NCBI GenBank assembly: GCA_010093515.1
Contig: MU001692.1
Location: forward strand, 500,994-564,993
Reading direction: 5' to 3'
DNA: 64,000 bases
Origin: Lineolata rhizophorae
Lineage: Eukaryota; Ascomycota; Dothideomycetes; Lineolatales; Lineolataceae
Every line of letters begins with the position of its first letter. The stretch's first letter is position 1. The notes beneath the pieces were generated by a model, which worked only from the letters and a program-made list of their open reading frames with translations, searched no databases and was not told the DNA's origin. A program made the position numbers and the translations under genes. This document shows positions 1 through 10,581 of this stretch, piece by piece.

Positions 1-47
1 GGTAACTTGGCGCAGGCCAGTAAAGTTACCTATATCTCATCGTTTCG

Positions 48-3000
48 TCACGAAATAAAGATTTCCACAGCGGTTTCATTGCTCCAACCAGGCCTCGTAC
101 CCGATTCCTTGAACGCGTTTTCGACGTCAACTTCCAGCACCATGGGATCGGTTGCGCCCTTCTTGACACAGTCGCGCGGGATCGGGTTGCCGAAGATGAG
201 GCCCATGAAATCGTCGTCTAACGATCTGCGCGGAAGGTCGGACACATAGAGACCTGTGGGAGTATCTGATTAGTACTATGCGAGGAACCCCCGCATCGGC
301 GGGTATTGGGTGAGAGCTAAAAAAAGTCAGACCTACCCCACGTCCCCAGCGCCTTCAAGCTCGTCCAAACCCTCAATCTCCCGTTATCCTCGACATAAAC
401 ATCTGTATTCACCACTGCAGCGGCGCCCGTCATCTTGCCCAGCAGTCCCAGATTCGCGACCTTGACCGGCCGCTTCTCCTCGCCGCCGCCCTTGCCCAAC
501 TCGAACTCGCGCACCGGCACCGCCGTCAGAATGTCCCACTCGGCGACGCCGAGCTCGAGGCACACGAAGGCGATGCGCGCGCCCACCAGCATGGGTGCGC
601 TCACCTTGCCGCTGCGGTGCGCCGCTACTACGTACGCGCCTAGGACGCCTTGCTGCGCGTGCACGCCCATGGTGTCCCGCTCCTCGCGCGAGGCTTCGCC
701 GGCGCCCTGCCCGTCGCTACGGCCGGGCCCTTCGGCGCCCGGGAAGTCCGCCAGCGGGATCAGCTCGGTCAGGGCGCGGCCGGAAACGTTGAAGACGGCG
801 AGGATGGGCGTGCCCGTGCGAGCGAAGCCTACGTACGACGCTACTTTGAGTAGCGTGCGGTCGTCGTAGGCGGCGTACGGCATCGTCGTGCGCGCCACGA
901 CCGGCGGGCGGAGGATGACGGTCTGGCCTGCCATGGTTGGTGCGGTCATCTGGTGGATCAGATCCATATTGTGTTTGGCGGGTTCGTCCGTGATGTAGAC
1001 GGGTCCGCCTGACACGCAGCGCGCCGCGGCGTGGAACCCCGCCCACTCATGGCTCGTCTGGAACATGTCCCAGTCCGGCAGGACGTTGAGGTGCTGGGCG
1101 GCCAGGGCATTGTGGGCGTTGCAGAAGACATGCCAGGGGTGGCTGGCCGGCTGGTCCGGGAAAAAGTCGTCCGAGTTGCGGACGCAGAGCTGAGGCTTGT
1201 TGGTCGGAAGTTGGCTGTGGAAGAGGATCTGCGGCGATTGCGACATGCACGAGATGGCCTTGGCTGAGAAAGCACGTAGTTGGGCGACGGACCAGGCGTC
1301 AAGGTAGGAGTTGGTGAGGCGACGGCGATGCTCGGACGAAACGATCTCGTCGAGGAAGAATTGTGCGTCGGTCTTGACAGAGTCCACGCCGGCGGATGAG
1401 AGGAATCTGACGACGGAAATGTAAGCACGCTATTCATCCTCGTCAGAGGGTTGGAATCCATACGAATAGAAATCTCGGTAAAATCTTGCTACGTCCTGCT
1501 CGTCAACTACTAGCATTTTGCCTGCAGCGACTCCTGGCTTTTTCTCGACTTCAATAGTCTTATATTCCTTTGCGATGGCGCCGTCTGGTGAGATACCTCC
1601 CCAGTAGCCGAGCTAATATACAGCATTAGTACTCCAGTTGTCATTCGTATGGCCGCAAGGAACCAACCAAAGCATGCCAAACAGCAACGTGAGAAACGCT
1701 CTTATGTCGTCCGCGGACCTTGGAGACCGTGTGGCTCAAGCCATGAGGGAAGCCCTCCTTGTTCGCTTCAAACTCGAGCCATCCTCGAGCAAACTGATTT
1801 TCGCCGGGATGATCCTACAAAATGATTAGGAACCACATATCGCTAGGCTTCGAAGCGTCAAGCTAACCAAAGATTGCCAGTTATCATCGATGATCAAATT
1901 CGTAACTGCCGGAGCGCGCAAGTCAACCTAGTCAGCACAGACCACACCATGCACGGCCGCCCAATTCAGCCCAAACGAAAGCAAGAAAAATAAGAGTTAA
2001 AAAACAACTTACTCGACACACCGCTCTTTTCCAGCTCATCCAAAGCAGTCAACACTTTCTCCTCCGTCAAGTCCTGCCCCAGCCCATTCCACGTACAGTA
2101 AGTCAACCCATCATACCAATTCTGCAACCACTTAGCGTCCACCTCCCCGCCGCCTTCTTCCCCAGCGCCCGCCTTCTCCTTCTCCTCAACCTCCCACCCC
2201 ATGACCGCCTTCCTCGCCTCATACCACACGGCCGCATTCGCCTCCTCGAAGCTCCTCCCCACACTCACCAAGACGAGCGCCTCCCCCTCGCCCACCCTAT
2301 CGTTCGCCGCCGTCGCCACCACGCGCCCCTGCTCCCCCCCCATCGTGACCAGCACGTCCCGCACCCCGCTCACCGCCAGCGCCGCCACGCTCAGCCCGTC
2401 CTCGCGCAGAAACGCCGCGAGCACGGCCTCCTTGTCGGGCGCGAACGGCGCGCCCGCGCGCCCGTGCCGCGGCGCCAGCCAGGGCGACCAGAGCCGCACG
2501 AGCGCCATCCAGCGGCCGAGCGCCGTCGGCACGCCCAGCGAGGCCGCGCGCGTGCCCGGGTCCGGGTCGCGCGCGGCCGGGACGGCGAAGGCGCAGCGCC
2601 AGAGGAGCGTGTGCGGGGCCTGGGAGAGGGCCGGCGTGACGGCCACGTCGGGCGAGGGGTCGCTGAGGTAGTAGGCGAACTCCTTGGAAGGGAAGAGTGT
2701 GCTGGCGGTGGAGGCGGGATCGAGCGAGGAGGACGGGGAGGGCGCCGCCGGGCGCGGCTGGTAGTACAGCGACCCGTCGGCCACGCCTGTCGCGTCGCGC
2801 ACCCATTTCCAGCCGCTGGCGCCGGGCCCGGCGCCGGGATCGCTGTCGGGCTCGCGCGCGCGGAATTTGACCGTGAAGGAGACGGGAATGCCCGGCGGGG
2901 GTCGGTTGGGCAAGCTCGCGGCGAACCAGTGGCGGCGCGCGTTCGGCGGGGCGGCTTCGCCGGCTGCGTTGGAGAGCAGGAGCACGCCTGCCGGGTCGCC

Positions 3001-3327
3001 GTTGAGATTGGGCGCGGTAGGGGAGACCGAGGCGGGGAGGGGCGCAAGTACGGTTTCGGTCCAGGTGGAGGACGGAGGGGCCGAGTGGTTGTGCCAGAGG
3101 GAGACGTCCCAGGTCTTTTTGGAAGCGGCGTCGGTTTCGAGAAGGACGGTGAAGTCAACCTGGTGTTTCATGTTATGTTTAGGGTTGCACATCAAAGAAA
3201 GTGGCCAGGAAAAGATGATAACTTCAGTGTAGCAAGTGTAACAAAAAAAGCAACTTACGTGATCTTGGTCCGAGGGTACGACGGTGGCCTGCCCAAGGGG
3301 TGGGTAGCACACTAGCTTTGCATGCAT
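48..3327 (-). CDS. GH36 alpha-galactosidase / raffinose synthase-like (Sip1 family) enzyme
   Basis: A seven-exon gene of about 941 aa. Exons are 3327-3259, 3159-2013, 1905-1868, 1814-1668, 1612-1464, 1406-337 and 253-48, and all junctions keep phase. The 99-nt first intron is a multiple of three and has no stop, so it looks like coding sequence if not spliced out. Family evidence is the WYDGLTYCTWNGLGQ block, then LIIDDNWQSLDHPGENQFA across two junctions, and GVDSVKTDAQFF across the fifth intron. The Asp of SVKTD (about residue 530) is the expected catalytic nucleophile of this clan. The C-terminal part is a beta-rich region as in the raffinose synthase/seed imbibition family. The enzyme should act on alpha-galactosides; whether it hydrolyses or transfers galactose cannot be told. 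No signal peptide is evident, suggesting an intracellular protein. It is divergent from the mitochondrial TyrRS gene. Confidence 0.9.
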
Positions 3328-4031
3328 GTTTCTTGTTTTATTTGTAGGGCTTTTGGAGCAATATTTACGCCGAATAAGCGACCTTAAAAGTTTGTGGAAA
3401 TTTTGAATTAAGAATGGTTCTCATGAAACTATTTTATGGGTGCCGGGATGAGGCTCGCAAAGGAAGCAATTGACGTCAGAAAAGAAGACGCAATAGAAAA
3501 CAGAAAAACTTTCGAACAAATGCTTCTGGATAGTGACTATGTCTGAGGCTATACGGGCCGAAATGCCTGTAGGAAATCTCAAATGGTCGTTGAGGTAGAG
3601 GAGGTTGATGGGGGGAGGATGGACGGGCTGTGGGGAGGTGAGGTCGGCAAGCTGCACGGAAGCGGGGTCTGCGGAGGAGACGGATGCACCTCGATGCTGC
3701 GAGCTCCACAGCGGCTACGAGAACAGCGCGCGCGCAATGAAGAATTGGGCGATTGTTCTCTACGAATAGAATCAATTCCTTTGATCGCATTTTAGTAAGA
3801 CAGCAGCTCGGCAATTCGCTGCTTCGACAGGCCGGCAGAAGCGAACCAGAGCTCGTGCGAGAGCCATAGCTTTAAGCCACACTGGGCTGCGCCACACTCC
3901 ACGCGAACCAGGGCCGGCCCCTGCTCAACTTTTTCGCGCTCAACACCACGCGAAGCTCATCCGAGGCCTCGCGTCGCTCTCTTTGCCTCTTCAGTTCCCC
4001 GTTCAATGCGCCTTCCACTCCGCCGTCTCTC
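3328..4031. other. intergenic region between divergent genes
   Basis: This is the shared upstream region of the GH36 gene (left) and the TyrRS gene (right). Open frames here are short, unconserved in appearance and overlap one another on both strands. I see no gene; it should hold both promoters. Confidence 0.6.
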
Positions 4032-6089
4032 ATGACCGGAGCCCCCTCGCTCCTCCGGCGCCCGTTGCGGCGGCCGAACCTCTACGTCTGCGCGCGCTGC
4101 GCTCGGCTCCAGCCCCCTTCGTCCGCAGCACCATCGCGGACCACGCCCGACCGGCAGTCCCGCCCGGTCCACCAGTCCACGCTCGAGAAGCGCTACAAGG
4201 CGGAGCTGCAATGGAAGGAGCGGCGGCGGCAGATCGACGCGGGGGCAGCGCCGTCCATGCTGCGCACGCTCGAGGAGCGCGGCTTCATCGCCCAGGTGGC
4301 CGGCGGCCGCGACGAGCTGGAGACGGCGATGAGCGCGCGCCGGCTGGGCGCCTACGTCGGCATCGATCCGACGGCCCCGTCGCTGCACGTCGGGCACATG
4401 CTGCCGCTCATGGCGCTGTTCTGGATGTACGTGCATGGGTTTCGGGCCGTGTCGCTGGTGAGTTAGAGACGGGACTGTTTTCAACCCCAACTTTCGCTGA
4501 TTGCTGCGGTAATCATCTGATGATGTAGATCGGAGGTGCGACGGCCGGTGTGGGCGACCCAACTGACCGCACGGCTGCGCGCGAGCCCATGGATACCACG
4601 ACGCGCCGCACCAACATCGTCGGTCTGCACTACCAGCTCAAGAAGATGTGGCTCAACGTCGACGCCAAGGCGCGCAAGTACGGCTTCAACCCCGACGACT
4701 ACTGGTCGCGCGTTCTCGTCAACAACAGCATGTGGCTAAACAAGGTATCCGTGGTGGACTTCATGAAGATGGGGCAGAGTTTTCGGCTAGGCGCGATGCT
4801 GAGCAGGGAGACGTACGTTCAGATCCTTCCAAAGAGCGACTCTGAGAAAGAGGTAGAAAAAGTATATGGGCAACTGATAACGGCGCCATCTTTACAGTGT
4901 TAAGAAGCGCCTCTCGCACGACGCCAAAAGCGACGGCATGTCCTACGCGGAGTTCTCATACCCGCTCCTGCAAGCCTGGGACTGGTGGCACCTGTACAGC
5001 TCCCCTCGCGGCGTCCAGCTCCAGATCGGCGGCTCCGACCAATTCGGCAACATCGTCGCGGGCATCGACGCCGTCAAGCACATGCGGCGGCGGCAGCTCG
5101 CCGAGCTGCCGCAGCAACCAGCCGACCCGCTGCCCACCCTCACCACGCCCTCCAACGCCACTTTCCCCGCCGACGAGCCCATGGGCTTCACGGTGCCCCT
5201 GCTCACCACGGCCGCTGGCGCCAAGTTCGGCAAGTCCGAGGGCAACGCCGTCTGGCTGGACGGCGGCCTCACCAGCCCCTTCGAGCTCTACCAGTTCTTC
5301 CTGCGCGCCGCCGACGCCGACGTCGAGCGCTACCTCAAGCTGCTGACGTTTGTGCCGCTGGCCCGCGTCGCCGACGTGGTGCGCGAGCACGCAAAGGCGC
5401 CCGAGAAGCGCGTCGCGCAGCACCTGCTCGCCTTCGAGTTCGTCGAGCTGGTGCACGGCACCGACGAGGCCAGGAAGGCCGAGGCGCAGCACCGGGGCAT
5501 CTTTGGCGGCGGCGGCGGCGGCCACCGCCACACCAAGGCCTCGGACGCCCCCGCCCCGGCCTCGTCGCCGGACCCATCATCGGGCTCCGACTCGCCGGCG
5601 CCGGCCCAGCCCGACACCGCGCCCTACACCCTCAACGCGCTCCCGCAAGCCACGCTCGCGCTGTCGACGCTGCGCCGGCTGCCCTTCTCGGGCGTGCTGA
5701 CGGAGCTCGGGCTCGCGCCGTCGCGCTCGGCCGCGACGCGGCTCATCGCCGCCGGCGGCGCGTACGTGGGCGCGCCCGACGACCGCATGGAGGTCAACTG
5801 GCGCATCGTCCGCGACGCGGCCGGGACGGGCAGGGGCGAGGCGGTGCGCTTCGTCAGGGATGGCGTGCTGCTGGTGAGGACGGGCAAGTGGAGGGTGAGG
5901 GTTGTGAGGGTGGTGGAGGATGGCGAGGGCGGGCCGGAGGGGCTGGCTGTGGAGGGGGCCGAAGGCGAGACGATGGGGGTTGGGGAGGAGCCTCCGAGGG
6001 AGCGGCAGGATGTGGATGGGATGACGGCTTGGTCGCCCGGGGCGGGACGGGAGGGGAAGGGGGGGAAGATGGGAGGGAGGAGGTTGTAA
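4032..6089 (+). CDS. MSY1: mitochondrial tyrosyl-tRNA synthetase
   Basis: Three exons, 4032-4457, 4529-4812 and 4898-6089, give 633 aa with GT-AG introns of 71 and 85 nt. It charges mitochondrial tRNA-Tyr. The class I HIGH motif appears as HVGHM (about residue 119), followed by GDPTDRT and the tyrosine-pocket region QIGGSDQFGNI. The KMSKS loop is KFGKSEGN (about residue 346), the bacterial/mitochondrial form. An S4-like RNA-binding domain follows (LGLAPSRSAATRLIAAGGAYV). Residues 1-50 are rich in Arg, Ser and Pro and lack acidic residues, as expected for a mitochondrial presequence. A Gly/His/Ser/Pro linker of about 50 residues lies between the catalytic and S4 domains, and the C-terminal 70 residues are low complexity; both make the protein longer than usual. 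The start is the first in-frame ATG before the basic leader. Confidence 0.95.
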
Positions 6090-6339
6090 AAATGTAGCAT
6101 ACTGGACGTATTGCTGTGTTCTATAATATGTAGCCGCCCACCTAGTGGATTAGCAATCCAACTGTGTACTGATAGCCTTTTCTTTCTTTGAGGGCTTTGA
6201 TCGAGCTGTGATCCCTGTGAGTAGTCACGCCTTTCAATGGTAGGATTAGACGACGAGAAGTCGAATTGAGCGGATTCCGAGTTACAAAGTCCAAGAAAAG
6301 CCTCAAAAGGAAAAGAAGAGAACGTCCAAAAAGTCAAAG

Positions 6340-8960
6340 TCAGTCGTCCTCCGTCATTGACGTTCGCTGCCGATGTCTGAGACCTTGGATAGAAGGAACT
6401 TCCAGGTTTGACGTGTCCAACGCAGTCCTTTCAGCGCCGTGCAGGCGATCAGTTTCTTTATACCTCCTTATCATTTCAGTGTATACCTCCCTCGGGACGT
6501 ATCCAGCATCTCTCAGTATTTCTTCGTATACACCATGAAGATCGTATTGCAGAAGGACGGGGTCGAGCCCGGGTTCCGAAACGTCCGCGCCTTTTTCGAT
6601 TAAGCACTTCGCCAAAACCTTAAACCATGCAAACCCCAGCCACCCTTCGTCGCAACCGGATTCGAACGTATCATTAATGGGCTTGAACGCATCAAGATTC
6701 GTCTGTGGTGTAAGGCCTATCATTAAAAGGGCCAACTCCAGAGGCAAACAGCCATTTTCGTCTGGCGTGTTTAGGTCCAGCCCAAGTCCAATCCAAACAT
6801 CCACAAGGTTCTCACCGACTCTTTTCGAACATTCATAACACATCGAATAAAAGTACCACACAGTGGAAAAATGACTGGACCAACTGAGGCAAGCGGGCGA
6901 TACATAATTTCCGGATTGCAATAAACTTACTAGGTGTTGAGACATATTAGACATTGACCGCCTGCATCCTATCAACGCAACGGTTATAAAGGCCGACATT
7001 CGGCCTTCATCGTTCAATGTGCTTAGGTCGTAGCCTTGGCGGCAAAGTAGGCGTGCAATCTCTATGATGCTCTTTTCAGTCCTTGACCTATACTGAATAC
7101 CAATGAATGAACCGCCAAGGAGTGAAAAAAGAAGACTAGCTGCTAGTTAGTGTCTACAATCTCGACTAGACAAACCGTAATGTAGGCTACTGACTTCCCT
7201 CCATTATCAAAACTGGGTGCTATGCAACCCTGATCTAGTAGAAGCTGCACTATTTGAACCTCCCCGACCGCCGCAGCATACTAGAAAGAAGTTAGGTGCC
7301 AACAAACTGTGTTTTATCAAGTCGAATACTCACTTCTAGCAAACTCAAGTTGGCAAACATGGTTCTGGAACTAATTTGGCGCTCACTAAATAATCTCTGG
7401 AGCCCAACGTAGTCACCCCAATAAATAAGGCTTGCCACAGGTGTATCTTCCTCGCTAATAATTTGGAAAGGCGCAACTGCAGGCGCAAGCTGGTAGTAGC
7501 CTCTTTTGTCCGCCCGAGTTGTAAAAAACGACGATATTCCTGTTCGAACCAATTTCGGACTCGGTATGAATGTGACCGAGATCTCGTAAAACCTCTCCAT
7601 AGGCGAGAATGGCGACGCAGGCTTTTCAAGCGTGGTAATGGATATGATGAGGCTTCCGATGCGCCACTCGAATTCTTTGCATCGCTTGGACACGCGTTGC
7701 GGCTCTGTGTGCGGTACAGCTTGGCAAGTTTGAGGAGGAAAATATGGATCATCCACGTTCTCTTCCTTCTTCGGGTGTCTTTGGGCTGATTGCGCTGATG
7801 GTGGCGTTGAGGGCTGGTCGTGGACGTCTTTCATGGGTTTAGGCCTTGCAGAACTTTGAGACCCAACTGCATGAGCTATTGCGTCGATTTGCACGCACGC
7901 CTGTTTTTGAAGATCCTCGATATGGTGCTGATGCTGGACAGACGACTCGATCAACGGAAGCAGAACGCCCTTCAATTCAGCGCGGACTACGCGACCTATG
8001 ACGTCGTATTGGCTTTCTGGGATGCGGACGGAATTGCTTGCTTGTGCGGTGGACATGATATGGAGGTCGGCGAGCGTTTCTGTGAGGACGTCCAACTTCG
8101 CCGAGATTTCCGAGTGCATAGCATTTTGAGCATGTGTAATTTCTTGGGCGCTGGTGGACAAAGAATCTTTGAATTCAATGTGGTTGCGTCGAATAACGAA
8201 GCCATCTTGACTGGGATGATGTTAGACGTATAGGGAATTGAATGAAGCATCATATATAAGCCTAAGAAATGACTGAGATGTGGAGATGTTTGCTCAAGCC
8301 GCATCTCACAATAAAACGCCAAGTGGTCTAAATCTGACAGCTCGACTTGAGCGCATCAACCATTCATCTGGAGCAAGACCGGTCCTTACTAGCCTTGATC
8401 ACGTGGACAACACAAGGAACAAATACAGCAAATACAGACACTAACCTTTGAAGAATCTGAAGCGCGAGAATCAAAGCGGTCTTGCGTCTCTCGAGCAGTG
8501 TGAGAGCTTTCGCAACATTTTTGCCGCGAAAGACAAACTGAACGCGTTGAGGGAGGCTGCCCGAGTTTTGCCCAGGCAGGAGTCCGTTGATGTTGTCAAT
8601 GTCGTGGCGAAGACCTGCCACGGCATCGGTGATGGGATCCGGGAGCACCGTGTGCTCCAGGCCAGCGCCAGCTGAGACGCTGAACTCTGCGATGAAATTG
8701 CGCAAATTTCTGGCAATTGATTCGACATCCCGTAACACTGCACGCATGTAAATGAGTACCTAGCGAGATGCTCAAGGATAGCGGCGAGTACCGCCACACA
8801 AGCGTCAGGGTAACCTACTGGCACGAAGGAGATTCACGTCTTTTCGGGCGCATTTGACGTCCGAAACGAACGTGACCGCCGACCGACATGCCCGCAAGGC
8901 TACATCGGCAAGCTGGACGGTGGCGGCCGCCGAGGAAATCACTGCAACCGGGTCCGGCAT
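6340..8960 (-). CDS. STAND-type N-terminal domain / ankyrin-repeat protein
   Basis: Five exons (8960-8819, 8737-8446, 8210-7334, 7280-7195, 7135-6340) join in phase into about 730 aa. The first two exons begin MPDPVAVISSAAATVQLADV and carry the small helical domain found at the N-terminus of many fungal NLR-like (STAND) and ankyrin proteins. A helical and linker region follows. Exon 4 reads as an ankyrin repeat (YAAAVGEVQIVQLLLDQG) and exon 5 as further degenerate repeats (IIEIARLLCRQGYDLSTLN and CLPLELALLM). No P-loop or NACHT/NB-ARC block is visible between the two halves, so this is a receptor-like architecture without the switch domain. Its role is unknown; relatives are linked to fungal non-self recognition, but that is only family background. 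The acceptor of the last intron (7136) was chosen because it alone keeps the frame. Confidence 0.75.
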
Positions 8961-9480
8961 ACCGCTGACGTTGACAAGGCCTTCAATGCATGACAGGCGA
9001 CGTGAAAGGGTGGAACTAGGTCGGTAGCAAAGACTGAAGAAGAGTGCTTCTTAGGGGGCATGGCCGCCTTTATGAGCGAGAGATGGGATGGCCATGGTGG
9101 GCAGTGCAAGGCTGCCAAGAAGGGTGAACAGTTGTCGGCTTCCAATGCGCCGGAGCAAGCCTTCCAATGAATGCCCTACTAAAATGAAATTATGCCTCGC
9201 GGCTCTCCGGAGCTTGCATCGAGACAGTCTTGCCACCTCGAAAGTCCGCCTCCATGGAGCCTTGTTCCAGGCGCTAGAGCTCGCTATTTGAACTCCGACA
9301 GGAGGACTTAGCACCGACCACTCCGTCACGTGCACACGTGACACCTCGCAGCTCGGGATTCCGCAGCCAACGCGCGACGCGTCCTTCCCGATCACACCAA
9401 TCCGGGGATGCACGCACCGCAGCCACAACCACCCAAGACGAGACCGCTCCCTGCGCGCGTTCCACCTTTCCAAGTCCGAA
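8961..9480. other. intergenic region between divergent genes
   Basis: This is the upstream region shared by the ankyrin protein (left) and NAA40 (right). An open frame on the minus strand continues through it, but only because the neighbouring NAA40 sequence is very GC-rich. I see no separate gene. Confidence 0.55.
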
Positions 9481-10452
9481 ATGCCTCGCTCGACCGACGC
9501 CCAGCCCCGCGCCCGCGAGGCGTCCCTCCGCAACCCCCGCAAGGGCCGCACAGCCTCCTTCACCGCGTCCCCGCCCAAGCGGAAACGCTCCCCTCTCGGC
9601 GCCTCCGCCTGCGCCCGCGCCCGCGCCCGCGCCCCCGTCTCCGCCTCCGACCGTCTCGCGGCGGCGGCCGCCCTCCCCCCCACCGCCTTCGTCGCGCGCG
9701 TCTTCCCGCCGCATCTCCGGCACTTCCAGCCGCGGGGCCCCGGCCCGACGACGCAGCAAAGCCCCTCCCGAACCGTCACCACCACCACCACCACCACCTC
9801 CGGCCCTTCGACCTCGGCCCTGCCGTCGTCGCCGGCGCCTCCACTCTCGCTCGCCCTCGCCCTCGTCCCCGCGCCGCGCCTCTCCGCCGCTGCCTTCGAG
9901 GCGTGCTTCGCGCTCGTCGAGGCCACGAGCAGCGCCGCGTACCGGGCGTCGGCGTGGGGGTGGAAGCCGGGCGCCAAGCGCGCCGAGATGCGCGAGCCGG
10001 GCATGTGGTACGTGCTCGTGCGGAGGGGAGCGCGGCGCGGCGGAGGTGCTGGCGGTGGAGTGCCAGGGAGGAAGAAGAAGGAGGAGGAGGAGGAGGAGGA
10101 GGAGGAGGAGCACGACGGGGAGATCGTGGCGTTTGCGTCGTTCTTGCTCACGCTCGACCACGAGCCCGAGGAGCCTGTGTTGTACGTGTATGAAATACAT
10201 GTGGCGGAGGGGATGCGGTCCAGTGGGCTCGGGGGCCATCTGTTGCGCGTGGTGCAAAGTGTGGTTGACAGCTTCGATTGCATCGAGGGCATCATGCTGA
10301 GCGTGTTCACGAGCAACGTGGCCGGGCAGCGGTTTTACGAAAGGCACGGCTTCGTGGAGGATGCGACCAGTCCGAGGGGGAAAAGGCTACGAGGCGGGCG
10401 GGCCAAGATGCCGGATTACAAGATACTGTGGAGGCCGAAGGAAGGGTGGTGA
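9481..10452 (+). CDS. NAA40: N-alpha-acetyltransferase 40 (NatD), histone H4/H2A specific
   Basis: An intronless 323-aa GNAT-fold protein. The family acetylates the N-terminal amino group of histones H4 and H2A with acetyl-CoA. The conserved part starts with SSAAYRASAWGWKPGAKRAEM, matching the Trp-Gly-Trp entry of NAA40. The core VLYVYEIHVAEGMRSSGLGG holds the acetyl-CoA loop (R-x-x-G-L-G). FTSNVAGQRFYERHGF is the usual GNAT motif B. The first 130 residues are an Arg/Pro/Ser-rich extension that looks disordered. A run of three Lys and ten Glu, coded by pure GAG triplets, sits inside the domain just before the central strands, probably in a surface loop. The gene lies tail to tail with PIG-U, 129 bp between stop codons. 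Confidence 0.88.
   Translation: MPRSTDAQPRAREASLRNPRKGRTASFTASPPKRKRSPLGASACARARARAPVSASDRLAAAAALPPTAFVARVFPPHLRHFQPRGPGPTTQQSPSRTVTTTTTTTSGPSTSALPSSPAPPLSLALALVPAPRLSAAAFEACFALVEATSSAAYRASAWGWKPGAKRAEMREPGMWYVLVRRGARRGGGAGGGVPGRKKKEEEEEEEEEEHDGEIVAFASFLLTLDHEPEEPVLYVYEIHVAEGMRSSGLGGHLLRVVQSVVDSFDCIEGIMLSVFTSNVAGQRFYERHGFVEDATSPRGKRLRGGRAKMPDYKILWRPKEGW
10081..10110 (+). repeat. (GAG)10 coding microsatellite in NAA40
   Basis: Ten perfect GAG triplets encode ten consecutive Glu, preceded by three Lys codons. The pure repeat lies within the acetyltransferase domain and is likely to vary in length between strains. Confidence 0.95.
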
Positions 10453-10581
10453 AATGCAGAAATATGACTTATAGAGTATAGAATGTCATTTTATCACCAT
10501 TCGTCCCGCGGTTTATCTTTTCATATACATGCAATGCTTCCTTTTTGTGGTGATTCGATGCCCCGCTCTACCCCGCTCTTT

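Noticed and set aside
2297-3315. Overlapping ORFs on both strands within the GH36 gene
   Set aside because: The minus-strand frame with WYDGLTYCTWNGLGQ is the real one; the others are compositional artefacts.
4985-6097. 370-codon alternative frame in the TyrRS third exon
   Set aside because: Translation is almost only Arg, Gly, Ala and Pro; a typical shadow of a GC-rich gene. The other frame has KFGKS and S4 similarity.
9051-10316. 421- and 357-codon minus-strand frames opposite NAA40
   Set aside because: Low-complexity shadows; the plus strand encodes an unmistakable GNAT domain.
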